NCBI RefSeq assembly: GCF_001693775.2
Contig: NZ_MBEW02000004.1
Span: forward strand, 62,001 to 126,000
DNA length: 64,000 bases
Direction of reading: 5' to 3'
DNA from: Criibacterium bergeronii
Lineage (GTDB): Bacteria > Bacillota > Clostridia > Peptostreptococcales > Filifactoraceae
The notes below the pieces were generated by a model, which saw only the letters and a program-made list of their open reading frames with translations, searched no databases and was not told the DNA's origin. The position numbers and the translations under genes are program-made. Positions 27,804 to 36,432 of this stretch are shown piece by piece (the first letter of the stretch is position 1; each line of letters starts with the position of its first letter).

Positions 27804-28337
27804 ATGAACAAATAAGTAAAAAATATAATTATAGGATTTGGTAAAGCTGGCAAAACATTAGCAGGATTTTTTGCAAGCAAATGGGAACAAACAGTATTAA
27901 TAGAAAGAGCTAAAAAGATGTATGGTGGCACTTGCATAATTGTGGCTTGCATACCTACAAAAAAAGCTTACAGTTTTGGCAGAAAATAGAAAATATAGCA
28001 GCTTGAGTGACGAAGAATACTACATCACAAGTAGGACTTACACATAAAAAAAGCAAAAGAGCAAGGCTATTACGTGAAAGTAGCAAGTATGCCGGCAGCA
28101 TCCGTGCCAAAATCCAAGGTGTTAGGTCGTCCGGTTGGACTATATAAGGCAATAGTCGACTCCAAAACTGATAAAATATTGGGAGCAACCCTGTATGGCG
28201 AGCAGTCACATGAAGTTATAAATATAATTTCACTTGCGATTGATATGGGGGCGACTTATCAGGTATTAAGAGATAAAATCTATACTCACCCTACCATGGC
28301 AGAGGGATTAAATGATTTGTTTGGAATGATTAAGTAA
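27804..28337 (+). pseudogene. decayed pyridine nucleotide-disulfide oxidoreductase (MerA/Lpd-like)
   Basis: Pieces of one flavoprotein disulfide reductase survive. The N-terminal piece starts at 27804 after a GGAG site and has an in-frame TAA at codon 4 (27813-27815). It then reads the FAD-binding NIIIGFGKAGKTLAG and the redox motif GGTCIIVACIPTK. A frameshift near 27960 continues the sense in another frame (LTVLAENRKYSSLSDEEYY). The next recognisable residues, in yet other frames, are VGLTHKK and AKEQGYYVKVA, then the C-terminal dimerisation domain to 28337 with YTHPTMAEGLND, the active-site His region. About 270 central residues are missing. A downstream 87-codon frame (28074-28337) is only this C-terminal remnant. 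Confidence 0.85.
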
Positions 28338-28507
28338 ATATTTCAAAAATATTGATGTAAAAGCTTAATATTATAGAAATATATAAATATTTTGCAATTT
28401 TAAAATAAAAAACTGATTTATTTACTAGGATTTTTCTAAATTTGCGAAAATAAACTTTGACAAATTATTGCATATGTTAACTTTTTATAGCAGATTATGA
28501 ATAAATA

Positions 28508-28548
28508 AAAGTGCTGATTTCAATTATCTTACATGAAATCAGCACTTT
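28508..28548 (-). terminator. terminator of tRNA-Ser(CGA)
   Basis: A perfect 15-bp stem AAAGTGCTGATTTCA / TGAAATCAGCACTTT with an 11-base loop. On the minus strand it starts six bases after the tRNA 3' end and is followed by a T-rich run. Confidence 0.85.
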
Positions 28549-28554
28549 ATGTAT

Positions 28555-28644
28555 TGGCGGAAAATGTGGGATTTGAACCCACGAAGCCTTAGTAGGCTTA
28601 CCGGTTTTCGAGACCGGCTCCTTCAACCACTCGGACAATTTTCC
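28555..28644 (-). tRNA. tRNA-Ser (anticodon CGA)
   Basis: Read on the minus strand the gene has acceptor arms GGAAAAT/ATTTTCC, discriminator G and an encoded CCA. The anticodon loop CTCGAAA sits between CCGGT/ACCGG arms, giving CGA, which decodes UCG. A long variable arm (AAGCCTACTAAGGCTT) is expected of class II tRNA-Ser. The T arm has GTTCAAATC. Confidence 0.96.
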
Positions 28645-28671
28645 TTAGAGTTTAGACGATAAAAAATATAC

Positions 28672-28700
28672 AAAAAAATTGAGCCATAACGATAAGCTCA
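28672..28700 (-). terminator. terminator of tRNA-Ser(GGA)
   Basis: On the minus strand ATGAGC and GCTCAAT form a short stem, followed by T7. It separates the two serine tRNA genes into independent transcripts. Confidence 0.65.
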
Positions 28701-28757
28701 TAGTATAGAAAAATTTATTTTTACAAAGAAATAAATTATAAAGTCAAGTATTTTAAA

Positions 28758-28847
28758 TGGCGGAGAGAGGGGGATTTGAACCCCCGATAGGGAAAACCCT
28801 ATACACGCTTTCCAGGCGTGCTCCTTAAACCGCTCGGACATCTCTCC
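28758..28847 (-). tRNA. tRNA-Ser (anticodon GGA)
   Basis: On the minus strand acceptor GGAGAGA/TCTCTCC, discriminator G and encoded CCA are present. The anticodon loop CTGGAAA between CACGC/GCGTG arms gives GGA, decoding UCC and UCU. A long variable arm (TATAGGGTTTTCCCTAT) confirms class II serine tRNA. Confidence 0.97.
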
Positions 28848-28858
28848 ACAGCTTTTAT

Positions 28859-28887
28859 ATTATAATAAATATAGCGTTTGTAGTCAA
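28859..28887 (-). promoter_or_regulatory. promoter of tRNA-Ser(GGA)
   Basis: On the minus strand TTGACT (28887-28882), a 17-base spacer and TATAAT (28864-28859), a near-consensus sigma-A promoter 12 bases before the tRNA 5' end. Confidence 0.85.
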
Positions 28888-29060
28888 GCTAAAATCAAAA
28901 AAATCTAAAAATAAATTTACAATTAAAAATCACTAGTAAATGTAATAGTATACTTATAAAATCAAGTTAAATAAAAAAGTAATTTAATATTATTTTAATC
29001 TATTAATGGGTATAAAATAATTAATTTAATTACAAACGTAATAGCTTGGAGATGAAGTAG

Positions 29061-29339
29061 ATGCAGATGTTACAAAAGAAAGATAAGGACTCAATTTTTA
29101 TAGTCGCAACGTATTTACTCTTTATAATTCCGATTTTGTATCTTATAATAACAGATTTTTTATATTCCAAATCCCGCAGCGATATATTCTATACATTTAC
29201 TATACTTTTTGTAATTTTTTTAAATGTTGCAACAAAATCAACTCCTAGATTGAAATATGCTGACTATGCAAGGTATTTATGTAATTTCTTATATTTTGGA
29301 TATGCAATGTTTTATATTTATAAAGTTTCTTTAATATAA
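29061..29339 (+). CDS. small hypothetical membrane protein
   Basis: A 92-residue protein that I do not recognise. It has a charged N-terminus and three predicted membrane helices (about 13-32, 40-57 and 70-90), with no cysteine pair or obvious catalytic motif. A GGAG site lies about ten bases before the ATG, and a strong hairpin terminator follows the stop, which supports a real expressed gene. It stands alone between a tRNA and the convergent secDF gene. Confidence 0.6.
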   Translation: MQMLQKKDKDSIFIVATYLLFIIPILYLIITDFLYSKSRSDIFYTFTILFVIFLNVATKSTPRLKYADYARYLCNFLYFGYAMFYIYKVSLI

Positions 29340-29367
29340 GGACAAATGAAAAATAGTTGCATAGCAT

Positions 29368-29405
29368 AAAAGAGGCGGAAATTTTTTAAAATTTCCGCCT
29401 CTTTG
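29368..29405. terminator. bidirectional terminator between the small membrane protein and secDF
   Basis: AAAGAGGCGGAAATTTT pairs with AAAATTTCCGCCTCTTT. The near-perfect 17-bp stem has a very small loop and serves the two convergent genes. Confidence 0.88.
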
Positions 29406-29446
29406 TCATATTTTGACTGCTAAAATACTAATTTATTGTCATAGAC

Positions 29447-31645
29447 TTATTTTTGAATAGCTTTTACATTTTTACCTGACAAATTTTTCTTGTCAGCGTT
29501 CTTTTTATCTCTCATTTTTTCAAACATTACCCATAGCGGGCTGGCTATACAAATTGATGAGTATGTGCCTGAGGCAATACCTACTAGTAGTGGTAATGTG
29601 AACTCTTTGATTGAGTCTACTCCTAGTAAATATAGGCAAACTATAGAAAGCAGTGTAGTAATTGATGTATTTATTGACCTAGTAAGAGTTTGTCTGATTG
29701 ACAAGTCAGCGACTTCTTCATTACTCATTTTTCTAAAGCCTTTTAGATTTTCTCTTATTCTGTCAAATACAACTATGGTATCATTTATAGAATAACCAAC
29801 CACTGTCAAAACGGCAGCTACGAATGGTGAATTTACTGGTACTCTAAATAGTGCATACACTGCAAGTAATACAAATACATCGTGTAGTAATGAGATTATA
29901 GCTGCAATACCAAAGTTCAATTTAAATCTAAAAGTTATATATATTAACATACATATACTAGCAATAATAATAGATATTACTGCATTTCGCTGGATTTCTT
30001 GACCTACAGATGCACCGAAATAGCCGGACTGTACTAAGTCGTTAGGTTGCAGAGTGTATTTTTTTTGGAATTTTGAAAATACATCTTTTCTTTGACCCTC
30101 GTCAAGATTTTTTGTAGTCTTTATCTGTATTCTGCTCTTATCATCACCAAGATAATCAATTGAGGCAGATGGGTCGACTTCGTGTACCAAAGGCATGATT
30201 TCTTCTGTTGGGATAAATTTGTGCATATTCATTTCGATAAGTGTACCACCGGAGAAATCTATACCAAGGTTAAATCCCTTGCCTACTCCAAATCCAAGAC
30301 CTATAACTATGACAAGCAGTGAAACTATGAAAAATGCCTTAGTATTTTTTATAAAACTAAAACCGGTGTTGGAATCTTTTTTTACTTTAGGCACACCTAG
30401 AAGTGAATAGTCTTTTATATCTACAAAATTAACAAGGTGAGTGTATAAGAATTTTGTTACAACTATAGCGGTAAATAAGGAAACCATTATACCTAGAATA
30501 AGTGTAACCGCAAAGCCTCTAACTGAACCTGTACCAAAAGCATATAGCACAATACCGGCTATGATAGTAGTTATCTGAGAGTCCATAATAGTGCTGAATG
30601 CCTTTGAAAAACCATTTTTTATAGAGGTCTTAATACCATGACTTTCTTCAAGCTCTTCTTTAATTCTTTCAAATATTATTACATTTGCATCTACCGCCAT
30701 ACCAACAGACAGTATCAGTGCGGCTATGCCAGGGAGTGTTAAAGTAGCACCTAGTAAAGTGTATAAGAATAAGAATATTATTATATAAAAGCCCAGTGCG
30801 ATATCTGCAAGTATACCCGGGATTTTATAGAAAATTGCCATATATAGCATTACTAATAATATGCCTATGCCAGCACCTTGTAAGCTCTTCATTAAAGCCT
30901 CATCGCCAAGCTGAGCTGATTTTGTAGAGCTTTCTATTTCCTTAAAGTTTACAGGTAATGCACCGGCTCTTATAAGAGATGCAAGCTCACTTGCACTTTT
31001 TGCTGTAAAATTACCTGATATTTCTGCTGTACCACCTGATATAGCTGTTTGGACAGATGGAGCTGATATTATTTTATCGTCCAGCATGATATATATAGGT
31101 GCATGTGTTGGAGCTGCCTTTGCTGTAGCATCTGCAAAAAGCTTAGTGCCCTCATCGTTAAATTGTAATGTGACTACATATTGCCCCTTGTTGTCGTTTG
31201 CGACAGCACTATCTTTAATATTAGAACCATTTAAAATCTCAACGCCATCTTTATCAAAGAATTTTAGCTGAGCTGTCTTACCTATGGCTTGAATGGCAGA
31301 ATTGACATCCTTTACGCCGGGCAATTCTACTCTTATTCTATTTGTGCCCTCTTTGATTATAAGAGGTTCTGTAAGACCCATACCGTCTATTCTTTTACGA
31401 AAAACCTCTATGGTCTGTTTAATAATTTTTGATAATTCTTCGCCTGTTGCGTCAGTTTCTGCCTCATATACTACATAAACCCCACCCTTTAGGTCTAGAC
31501 CTTGATTTACCTTTGTATATAATGGGGCAACTAAATATTTATCACCTGATTTAATGCCAAATACACTAATAAATCCCAAGGCAATCAGCAGAATAATGAC
31601 AAAAATAAAACTTCTTTTGCTGTTTTTGCTATTTTTTGATTTCAT
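29447..31645 (-). CDS. secDF: protein translocase subunit SecDF (fused)
   Basis: A 732-residue fusion of SecD and SecF with 12 expected membrane helices, using the ion gradient to pull exported proteins across the membrane. SecD part (about 1-400): GLDLKGGVYVVYEAE and the P1 extracytoplasmic domain, then helices with GMAVDANVIIFERIKEE. SecF part (about 425-732): LGIDFSGGTLIEM and GYSINDTIVVFDRIRE. Both halves and their paired Asp motifs are intact. It follows yajC by 20 bases on the same strand, so they form the usual yajC-secDF unit. GGAGGAG precedes the start. Confidence 0.96.
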   Translation of the reverse strand: MKSKNSKNSKRSFIFVIILLIALGFISVFGIKSGDKYLVAPLYTKVNQGLDLKGGVYVVYEAETDATGEELSKIIKQTIEVFRKRIDGMGLTEPLIIKEGTNRIRVELPGVKDVNSAIQAIGKTAQLKFFDKDGVEILNGSNIKDSAVANDNKGQYVVTLQFNDEGTKLFADATAKAAPTHAPIYIMLDDKIISAPSVQTAISGGTAEISGNFTAKSASELASLIRAGALPVNFKEIESSTKSAQLGDEALMKSLQGAGIGILLVMLYMAIFYKIPGILADIALGFYIIIFLFLYTLLGATLTLPGIAALILSVGMAVDANVIIFERIKEELEESHGIKTSIKNGFSKAFSTIMDSQITTIIAGIVLYAFGTGSVRGFAVTLILGIMVSLFTAIVVTKFLYTHLVNFVDIKDYSLLGVPKVKKDSNTGFSFIKNTKAFFIVSLLVIVIGLGFGVGKGFNLGIDFSGGTLIEMNMHKFIPTEEIMPLVHEVDPSASIDYLGDDKSRIQIKTTKNLDEGQRKDVFSKFQKKYTLQPNDLVQSGYFGASVGQEIQRNAVISIIIASICMLIYITFRFKLNFGIAAIISLLHDVFVLLAVYALFRVPVNSPFVAAVLTVVGYSINDTIVVFDRIRENLKGFRKMSNEEVADLSIRQTLTRSINTSITTLLSIVCLYLLGVDSIKEFTLPLLVGIASGTYSSICIASPLWVMFEKMRDKKNADKKNLSGKNVKAIQK

Positions 31646-31665
31646 AAAACTCCTCCAGTTTAAGA

Positions 31666-32061
31666 CTACTGTTCTTTGTCGTCTTTATTGTCCTCTTCTC
31701 CGAATAGTTGCCTTTCAAATTCTTTATCTTCTTCTGTCTCTTCATATAAAGTCTCTTCTTTAGATGTAACTCTAGCTACAGCGTAAGATTGGAAATTTAA
31801 TCTTACCTTGTCAGGGTCACATTCTATAGTTATTATTTCGCCATCTACAGCGACTATAGTGCCTACTAGACCACTGTATAGTATAACCGTATCGCCGGCT
31901 TTTAAAGAATTTTTCAATTGAATTGCCTCTTGTTGTTTTTTCTTTTGAGGTTTAATCATAAGAAAATAAGAAAGTGCAAACATTAAGACTAATGGCAGTA
32001 ATAAACCACCTATACCACCGCCTGCTGAGCCTGCACCGGATGTTGCGTATGCTTTAATCAT
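31666..32061 (-). CDS. yajC: preprotein translocase subunit YajC
   Basis: A 131-residue single-pass membrane protein of the SecDF-YajC accessory complex. A Gly/Ser-rich N-terminus is followed by a membrane helix (about 19-38) and the family sequence MIKPQKKKQQEA. A small beta domain, LKAGDTVILYSGLVGTIVAVDGE, and an unusually acidic tail (about 105-131) follow. AGGAGGAATA precedes the ATG. It is divergent from the parA-like gene. Confidence 0.95.
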   Translation of the reverse strand: MIKAYATSGAGSAGGGIGGLLLPLVLMFALSYFLMIKPQKKKQQEAIQLKNSLKAGDTVILYSGLVGTIVAVDGEIITIECDPDKVRLNFQSYAVARVTSKEETLYEETEEDKEFERQLFGEEDNKDDKEQ

Positions 32062-32222
32062 TATTCCTCCTATTTATTGTTACACAAAATTATATCAAAT
32101 AATTATATCAATATATTTATTTAATTACAAGTTTTGCATGAAATTTTGCTACATATTTATCATAAAAAAATAAAAAATACAAAAATATTAAACAAAACCA
32201 CACTATTTATAGACTAATCTGT

Positions 32223-32251
32223 TTGTACTAAACCCGAAATTTTGATATAAT
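32223..32251 (+). promoter_or_regulatory. promoter of the parAB-like pair
   Basis: TTGTAC (32223-32228), a 17-base spacer and TATAAT (32246-32251) with an extended -10 TGA. An 11-base direct repeat AATTATATCAA lies upstream at 32088-32098 and 32101-32111. Confidence 0.7.
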
Positions 32252-32294
32252 AAACTCATTAATAATTTAGTTAAAAGTAATTAGTGGAGAAAAA

Positions 32295-33062
32295 ATGAAG
32301 ACTACGGTCATATCTGTTTCAAATAACAAAGGCGGTTCAGGAAAAACCACATTGTCAGGTAACTTGGCATTTTGCCTTGCCAAAATGGAAAAAAAAGTGC
32401 TTATGATAGATGCGGATATGCAAATGAACCTTACACGCTCTTATGATTTTTCACAAGAGCAAGATAAAAATTTGTATAATGCGATAATAAAAGAAGAAGA
32501 CTTGTCAAATTACATAAAAAAAACCAATTATGAAAATTTGGATTTAATAATATCAGATTATATGCTTTCAGCCTTGGATATGAAAATAATAAATAAACAC
32601 AACAGAGAATTTATTTTCAAGACGATTTTGCAGCCGATAATCGATAGCGAAAAATATGATTATGTAATAATTGATACCTGTCCGTTTTTAGGGTTACTTA
32701 ATTATAACATATTAGTAGCGTCAGATTATGTATTGATACCGGTTGAGCTATCAGCGTTTGGCATAGAAGGACTTGAGCCATTATCCAACTTTATAGACGA
32801 GGTAAAAATAAACAACGATAAATTAGAAATACTTGGAATAGTGGAGACAAAAGTAGACAACAGAGAGTCCACAACCGAAGAGACAAGAAGTCTATTAAGA
32901 GAGCTTTTCTCATCAAAAATAATGAAATCTTCCATACCGGTGGATATAAATATAAAAAAGAGCCAATTTGTAGGACAGCCGATATGTGACTTTGCACCAT
33001 CATCAAGAGCCGCACTTTGGTATTTAGAGCTGGCAAAGGAGGTAGATTTAATTGTCGACTAA
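32295..33062 (+). CDS. ParA/Soj-family ATPase
   Basis: A 255-residue P-loop ATPase of the ParA/MinD superfamily. The deviant Walker A motif KGGSGKTT lies at about residues 12-19. It also has MIDADMQMNLT and the switch/Walker B segment YDYVIIDTCPFLGLL. Length matches Soj-type ParA, with no N-terminal DNA-binding extension. The downstream ParB-like gene overlaps by 11 bases, so they are co-translated. The pair lies next to yajC-secDF and glgC, not beside mnmG/rsmG as a standard chromosomal soj-spo0J would. It could be a second chromosomal segregation system or a remnant of a mobile element. Confidence 0.9.
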   Translation: MKTTVISVSNNKGGSGKTTLSGNLAFCLAKMEKKVLMIDADMQMNLTRSYDFSQEQDKNLYNAIIKEEDLSNYIKKTNYENLDLIISDYMLSALDMKIINKHNREFIFKTILQPIIDSEKYDYVIIDTCPFLGLLNYNILVASDYVLIPVELSAFGIEGLEPLSNFIDEVKINNDKLEILGIVETKVDNRESTTEETRSLLRELFSSKIMKSSIPVDINIKKSQFVGQPICDFAPSSRAALWYLELAKEVDLIVD

Positions 33063-33942
33063 AAAACCGATAATTGACAAGTCAAGATTTGCAGGATTAA
33101 AAAAAATATCAGAAAAACCACAAGAAACTGCAAAATCAAGATTTGATGAAGATGAAAAAGTGCTATCCGTAGTAGAACTTGACCTAGATGATTTGTACGA
33201 TGCACCAAGTGAGTGGAATTTTTACAAGCCACTACCTGAAGATAAATTTATTGAACTGCTGGAGTCAATTGTAAAAAATGGCTTACTGCATCCAATCGTG
33301 GTGTGGGAGCAAGATAAAGGATATATGGTTTTGGCTGGACACAACAGATTAAGAGCATTTAAAGCACTAAGAGATAACACCGAAACTGACCAATATTCAA
33401 AAATCCCGGCAATAATAAAAACAAAAAACCAAATTAACGAAAATACAGCTCAGGAGATAATAATAGATACCAACTGGGTTGCTAGACAATTAAGCAGTAG
33501 CGAAAAAACAGACTCAATACTAAAAAAATATGTATATTTAAAAAAAGATGCAACTACAAAAGGAAAGCTTAGAGATATAATAGGTCAAAGCCTAGGAATA
33601 ACAGGCAGAATGGTTCAAAACTATCTTTCGCTTAAAAATCTAAAGCCGGAATATTTTGACATGATAGACGACAACGTAATTGGCTTAAATCAGGCTATAA
33701 CATTGTCAAGGCTGGACAAAAATCTACAAGATTACATTTATGATATGTCTACTAGACAAGAACTGAATTTTGATTTTTTAAAAAAAATTAAAAATAACAC
33801 ATCAATACAAGAGCTTAAAGATATAATTAAAAAATCTCAATCAGAGGTAGAAGAAATGATTTCCATTACAGTGAAGATACCTAAAAATGCAAAAAAAGAT
33901 TTTTTGAAAATTTACAGAGAATACATGGAAAATTTTAAATAA
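33052..33942 (+). CDS. ParB-like partition protein, plasmid/mobile-element type
   Basis: A 296-residue protein with a ParB N-terminal domain (about 40-145): PLPEDKFIELLESI, HPIVVW and GHNRLRAFKAL in place of the usual GERR motif. The second ParB box is IIIDTNWVARQLSSSEK. A KorB-like helix-turn-helix region follows (about 165-230, GQSLGITGRMVQNYLSL). The C-terminal part ends in a basic helix rather than a canonical Spo0J dimer domain. The start is TTG with AAAGGAGG at 33035-33042 inside the parA-like gene. The altered CTP-binding motif and the SSSEK segment resemble ParB proteins of plasmids and integrative elements. No parS motif was recognised in the window. Confidence 0.85.
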   Translation: MSTKKPIIDKSRFAGLKKISEKPQETAKSRFDEDEKVLSVVELDLDDLYDAPSEWNFYKPLPEDKFIELLESIVKNGLLHPIVVWEQDKGYMVLAGHNRLRAFKALRDNTETDQYSKIPAIIKTKNQINENTAQEIIIDTNWVARQLSSSEKTDSILKKYVYLKKDATTKGKLRDIIGQSLGITGRMVQNYLSLKNLKPEYFDMIDDNVIGLNQAITLSRLDKNLQDYIYDMSTRQELNFDFLKKIKNNTSIQELKDIIKKSQSEVEEMISITVKIPKNAKKDFLKIYREYMENFK

Positions 33943-34023
33943 AAAATGAATATTTTGTATAATAAAAATGCAAAAAAATATTAAAGAAAATATATTTAAC
34001 CATATTTAAATGCCTTGTATACC

Positions 34024-34052
34024 TTGACTTTACAATGAAAGAGTATTATAAT
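34024..34052 (+). promoter_or_regulatory. promoter of the glg operon
   Basis: TTGACT (34024-34029), a 17-base spacer and TATAAT (34047-34052). The leader of about 110 bases contains TGAAAAC ... GTTTTCA (34082-34104), a possible hairpin. Confidence 0.85.
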
Positions 34053-34169
34053 TTATATACGTAATGCTTTTTCATTTTTTTTTGAAAACAAAAACAACGT
34101 TTTCATCGAATGGATACTCCAAGCTTTATGTTCTTTCATACAAACGATAGAAAAACAAGGAGGTATTTT

Positions 34170-35318
34170 ATGAAAAAAAAGGAAATGCTGGCAATGATTT
34201 TAGCTGGTGGACAAGGTAGTAGACTGAAGATGTTCACACAAAATCTTGCAAAACCTGCAGTGCCATACGGTGGAAAGTATAGAGTAATAGATTTTGTCAT
34301 ATCCAATTGTGCCAACTCCGGCTTGGATACGGTAGGCGTACTCACGCAGTACAAACCATTTGAGTTACATAATCATATAGGCATAGGTGCGTCATGGGCT
34401 TTAAATAGACGAGATGGCGGAGCTTTTATATTGCCACCATATATGAGCGAAAAAGAGCAAAATTTTTATAAGGGCACTGCACACGCAATAGAACAAAATA
34501 TAGAGTTCATTGACCTTTTTGACCCACAATACCTATTGGTATTATCAGGTGACCACATTTACAAGATGAACTATCAAAAAATGTTGGACGTTCACAAAAA
34601 AAATAACGCTGATATAACCATAGCAGTAATAGAAGTGCCATGGGAGGAAGCTCCAAGATTTGGAATAATGAATACTGATGAAGATGGTAAAATATATGAG
34701 TTTGAAGAAAAACCTGAGCATCCAAAGAGCAATTTAGCGTCTATGGGAATATATATATTTAACTGGCAGGCATTAAGAGAAGAATTTAAAAATGCTGAAC
34801 TGGAAGCAAGAGGCAAAGAAGATTTTGGTAAAGACATAATTCCATCATTCCTAGCTCAGGATAAAAAATTATATTCTTATAAATTTTCAGGATATTGGAA
34901 AGACGTTGGTACATTAGAGTCCTATTGGGAGTCCAACATGGATTTATTAGACATAGATAACCCGCTCAATCTATTTGATACATCATGGCAGATAAGGTCT
35001 CACAATAAATCACTTCCACCTATGTATATATCAAAGGATGCACAGGTGGTTCATTCCATGATAGCTGATGGAGCTAGGATTAAAGGCACAGTCAAAAATT
35101 CAATAATATTCTCAGAGGTAAAAGTAGAAGAGGGAGCAATAGTAGAGGACTCAGTAATAATGGGAGAAACCACCATAAAAAAAGACGCTCATGTAAAAAA
35201 AGCTATAATAGGTGAACACGTTATTATAGGAGAAAAAGTGCAGGCATATAGTGAGGACGGCAAGCTATATTCCATAGGAAGTAATGCAACATTGGACGGA
35301 GGTGAAGAAGATGTTTAG
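34170..35318 (+). CDS. glgC: glucose-1-phosphate adenylyltransferase
   Basis: A 382-residue ADP-glucose pyrophosphorylase, the first committed step of glycogen synthesis. Nucleotide-binding AGGQGSRL and [15 protein letters not shown] are present near the N-terminus. [24 protein letters not shown] and a C-terminal left-handed beta-helix with hexapeptide repeats follow. The ATG at 34170 is chosen over an upstream in-frame ATG (34110) because AAGGAGG at 34157-34163 sits before it. The gene overlaps glgD by eight bases. The N-terminal loop [10 protein letters not shown] differs from the common LTKNRAKPA form. Confidence 0.95.
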   Translation: MKKKEMLAMILAGGQGSRLKMFTQNLAKPAVPYGGKYRVIDFVISNCANSGLDTVGVLTQYKPFELHNHIGIGASWALNRRDGGAFILPPYMSEKEQNFYKGTAHAIEQNIEFIDLFDPQYLLVLSGDHIYKMNYQKMLDVHKKNNADITIAVIEVPWEEAPRFGIMNTDEDGKIYEFEEKPEHPKSNLASMGIYIFNWQALREEFKNAELEARGKEDFGKDIIPSFLAQDKKLYSYKFSGYWKDVGTLESYWESNMDLLDIDNPLNLFDTSWQIRSHNKSLPPMYISKDAQVVHSMIADGARIKGTVKNSIIFSEVKVEEGAIVEDSVIMGETTIKKDAHVKKAIIGEHVIIGEKVQAYSEDGKLYSIGSNATLDGGEEDV

Positions 35319-36432
35319 AAATCCGATAATGGCAATTATTAATCTAAACGAAGACCACATAAGAAAAAATGACCTCATACTAAACAGACCTCTAGCTACA
35401 CTGCCTATAGCAGGAAGATATCGCTTGATAGACTTTATCTTATCGAATATAACTGCGGCAGGCATTACTAATGTCGGTATATTTGCCCAAAGAAAGATAC
35501 GTTCACTAAATGACCACATCGGCGATGGCTCAACTTGGGATTTAGATAGATTAGTAGATGGACTGTATATATTTTCAAACCGCTATGAATTAAATGAGAA
35601 ACAAGCGGTTGGAGATATACAAAATGTATTTGAAAACATTGACTTTATAGAAAGGTCAAACCAAGAGTATATATTGGTAACAAATCCATACTTTATCTTT
35701 ACGATTAACTTTGACGAGGTACTTGATGCACATATAAGCTCTCAGGCTGATATCACAGCTTTATACAAGACTGTAGAAAATGCGGATGTAGATTTTTATA
35801 AAAGCACAGTATACAATGTCAATAATGGAAAAATCAGCAGCATTGGCAAAAATATGTGCTCCTCAAAGGAAAGAAATATCTCCATGGGGTGCTATTTACT
35901 AAACAGAGAAAAGTTCCTAGAGCTGATGTATTCAGCTATAGAAACAGGACAGTATAATTACTTAGACAATATGCTACAAAGCTATATGCTTGAGAGCGAA
36001 TGTAATTTATACAGATATAACGGATTTTTAAAAGCAGTAACTGACATAAAAAGCTACAGAGAGTTTAATAACGCATTGCTTGATGAAAATATTGGTGATG
36101 AAATTTTTCAAAATCCTAATGTTCAGATTTACACAAAGACTAAAGATGAGGCACCAACATTTTTTGACAGCACATCAGATGTAAAAAATTCCATAGTTGC
36201 CTCAGGGTGCATCATACAGGGGAAGGTGAAAAATTCTATAATAGCTAGAAAAGTTATTATAGGAAAAGATGCAGTGGTTGAAAACTCTATACTTTTGCAA
36301 AACACAGTAATTGGTGAGGGAGCTTATATAAACAACGTAATAACTGACAAAAACGTAACTATACAGGAAAAGAAAAAATTGATTGGTGACATAAATATGC
36401 CTATAATTATTAAAAAAGGAGAAACGATATGA
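35311..36432 (+). CDS. glgD: glucose-1-phosphate adenylyltransferase subunit GlgD
   Basis: A 373-residue GlgC paralogue that acts as a regulatory or helper subunit with GlgC in Firmicutes. It keeps the fold ([19 protein letters not shown], a C-terminal hexapeptide beta-helix). It lacks the glycine-rich nucleotide signature found in GlgC; the equivalent segment is [16 protein letters not shown]. The ATG at 35311 is preferred because GGAGGTG lies just before it, although the frame is open from 35284. It overlaps both neighbours, with ATGA linking it to glgA. Confidence 0.93.
   Translation: MFRNPIMAIINLNEDHIRKNDLILNRPLATLPIAGRYRLIDFILSNITAAGITNVGIFAQRKIRSLNDHIGDGSTWDLDRLVDGLYIFSNRYELNEKQAVGDIQNVFENIDFIERSNQEYILVTNPYFIFTINFDEVLDAHISSQADITALYKTVENADVDFYKSTVYNVNNGKISSIGKNMCSSKERNISMGCYLLNREKFLELMYSAIETGQYNYLDNMLQSYMLESECNLYRYNGFLKAVTDIKSYREFNNALLDENIGDEIFQNPNVQIYTKTKDEAPTFFDSTSDVKNSIVASGCIIQGKVKNSIIARKVIIGKDAVVENSILLQNTVIGEGAYINNVITDKNVTIQEKKKLIGDINMPIIIKKGETI

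Noticed and set aside
28074-28337. 87-codon ORF as an independent small protein
   Set aside because: It is the C-terminal dimerisation domain of the decayed disulfide oxidoreductase, has no ribosome site, and its upstream remnants lie in other frames.
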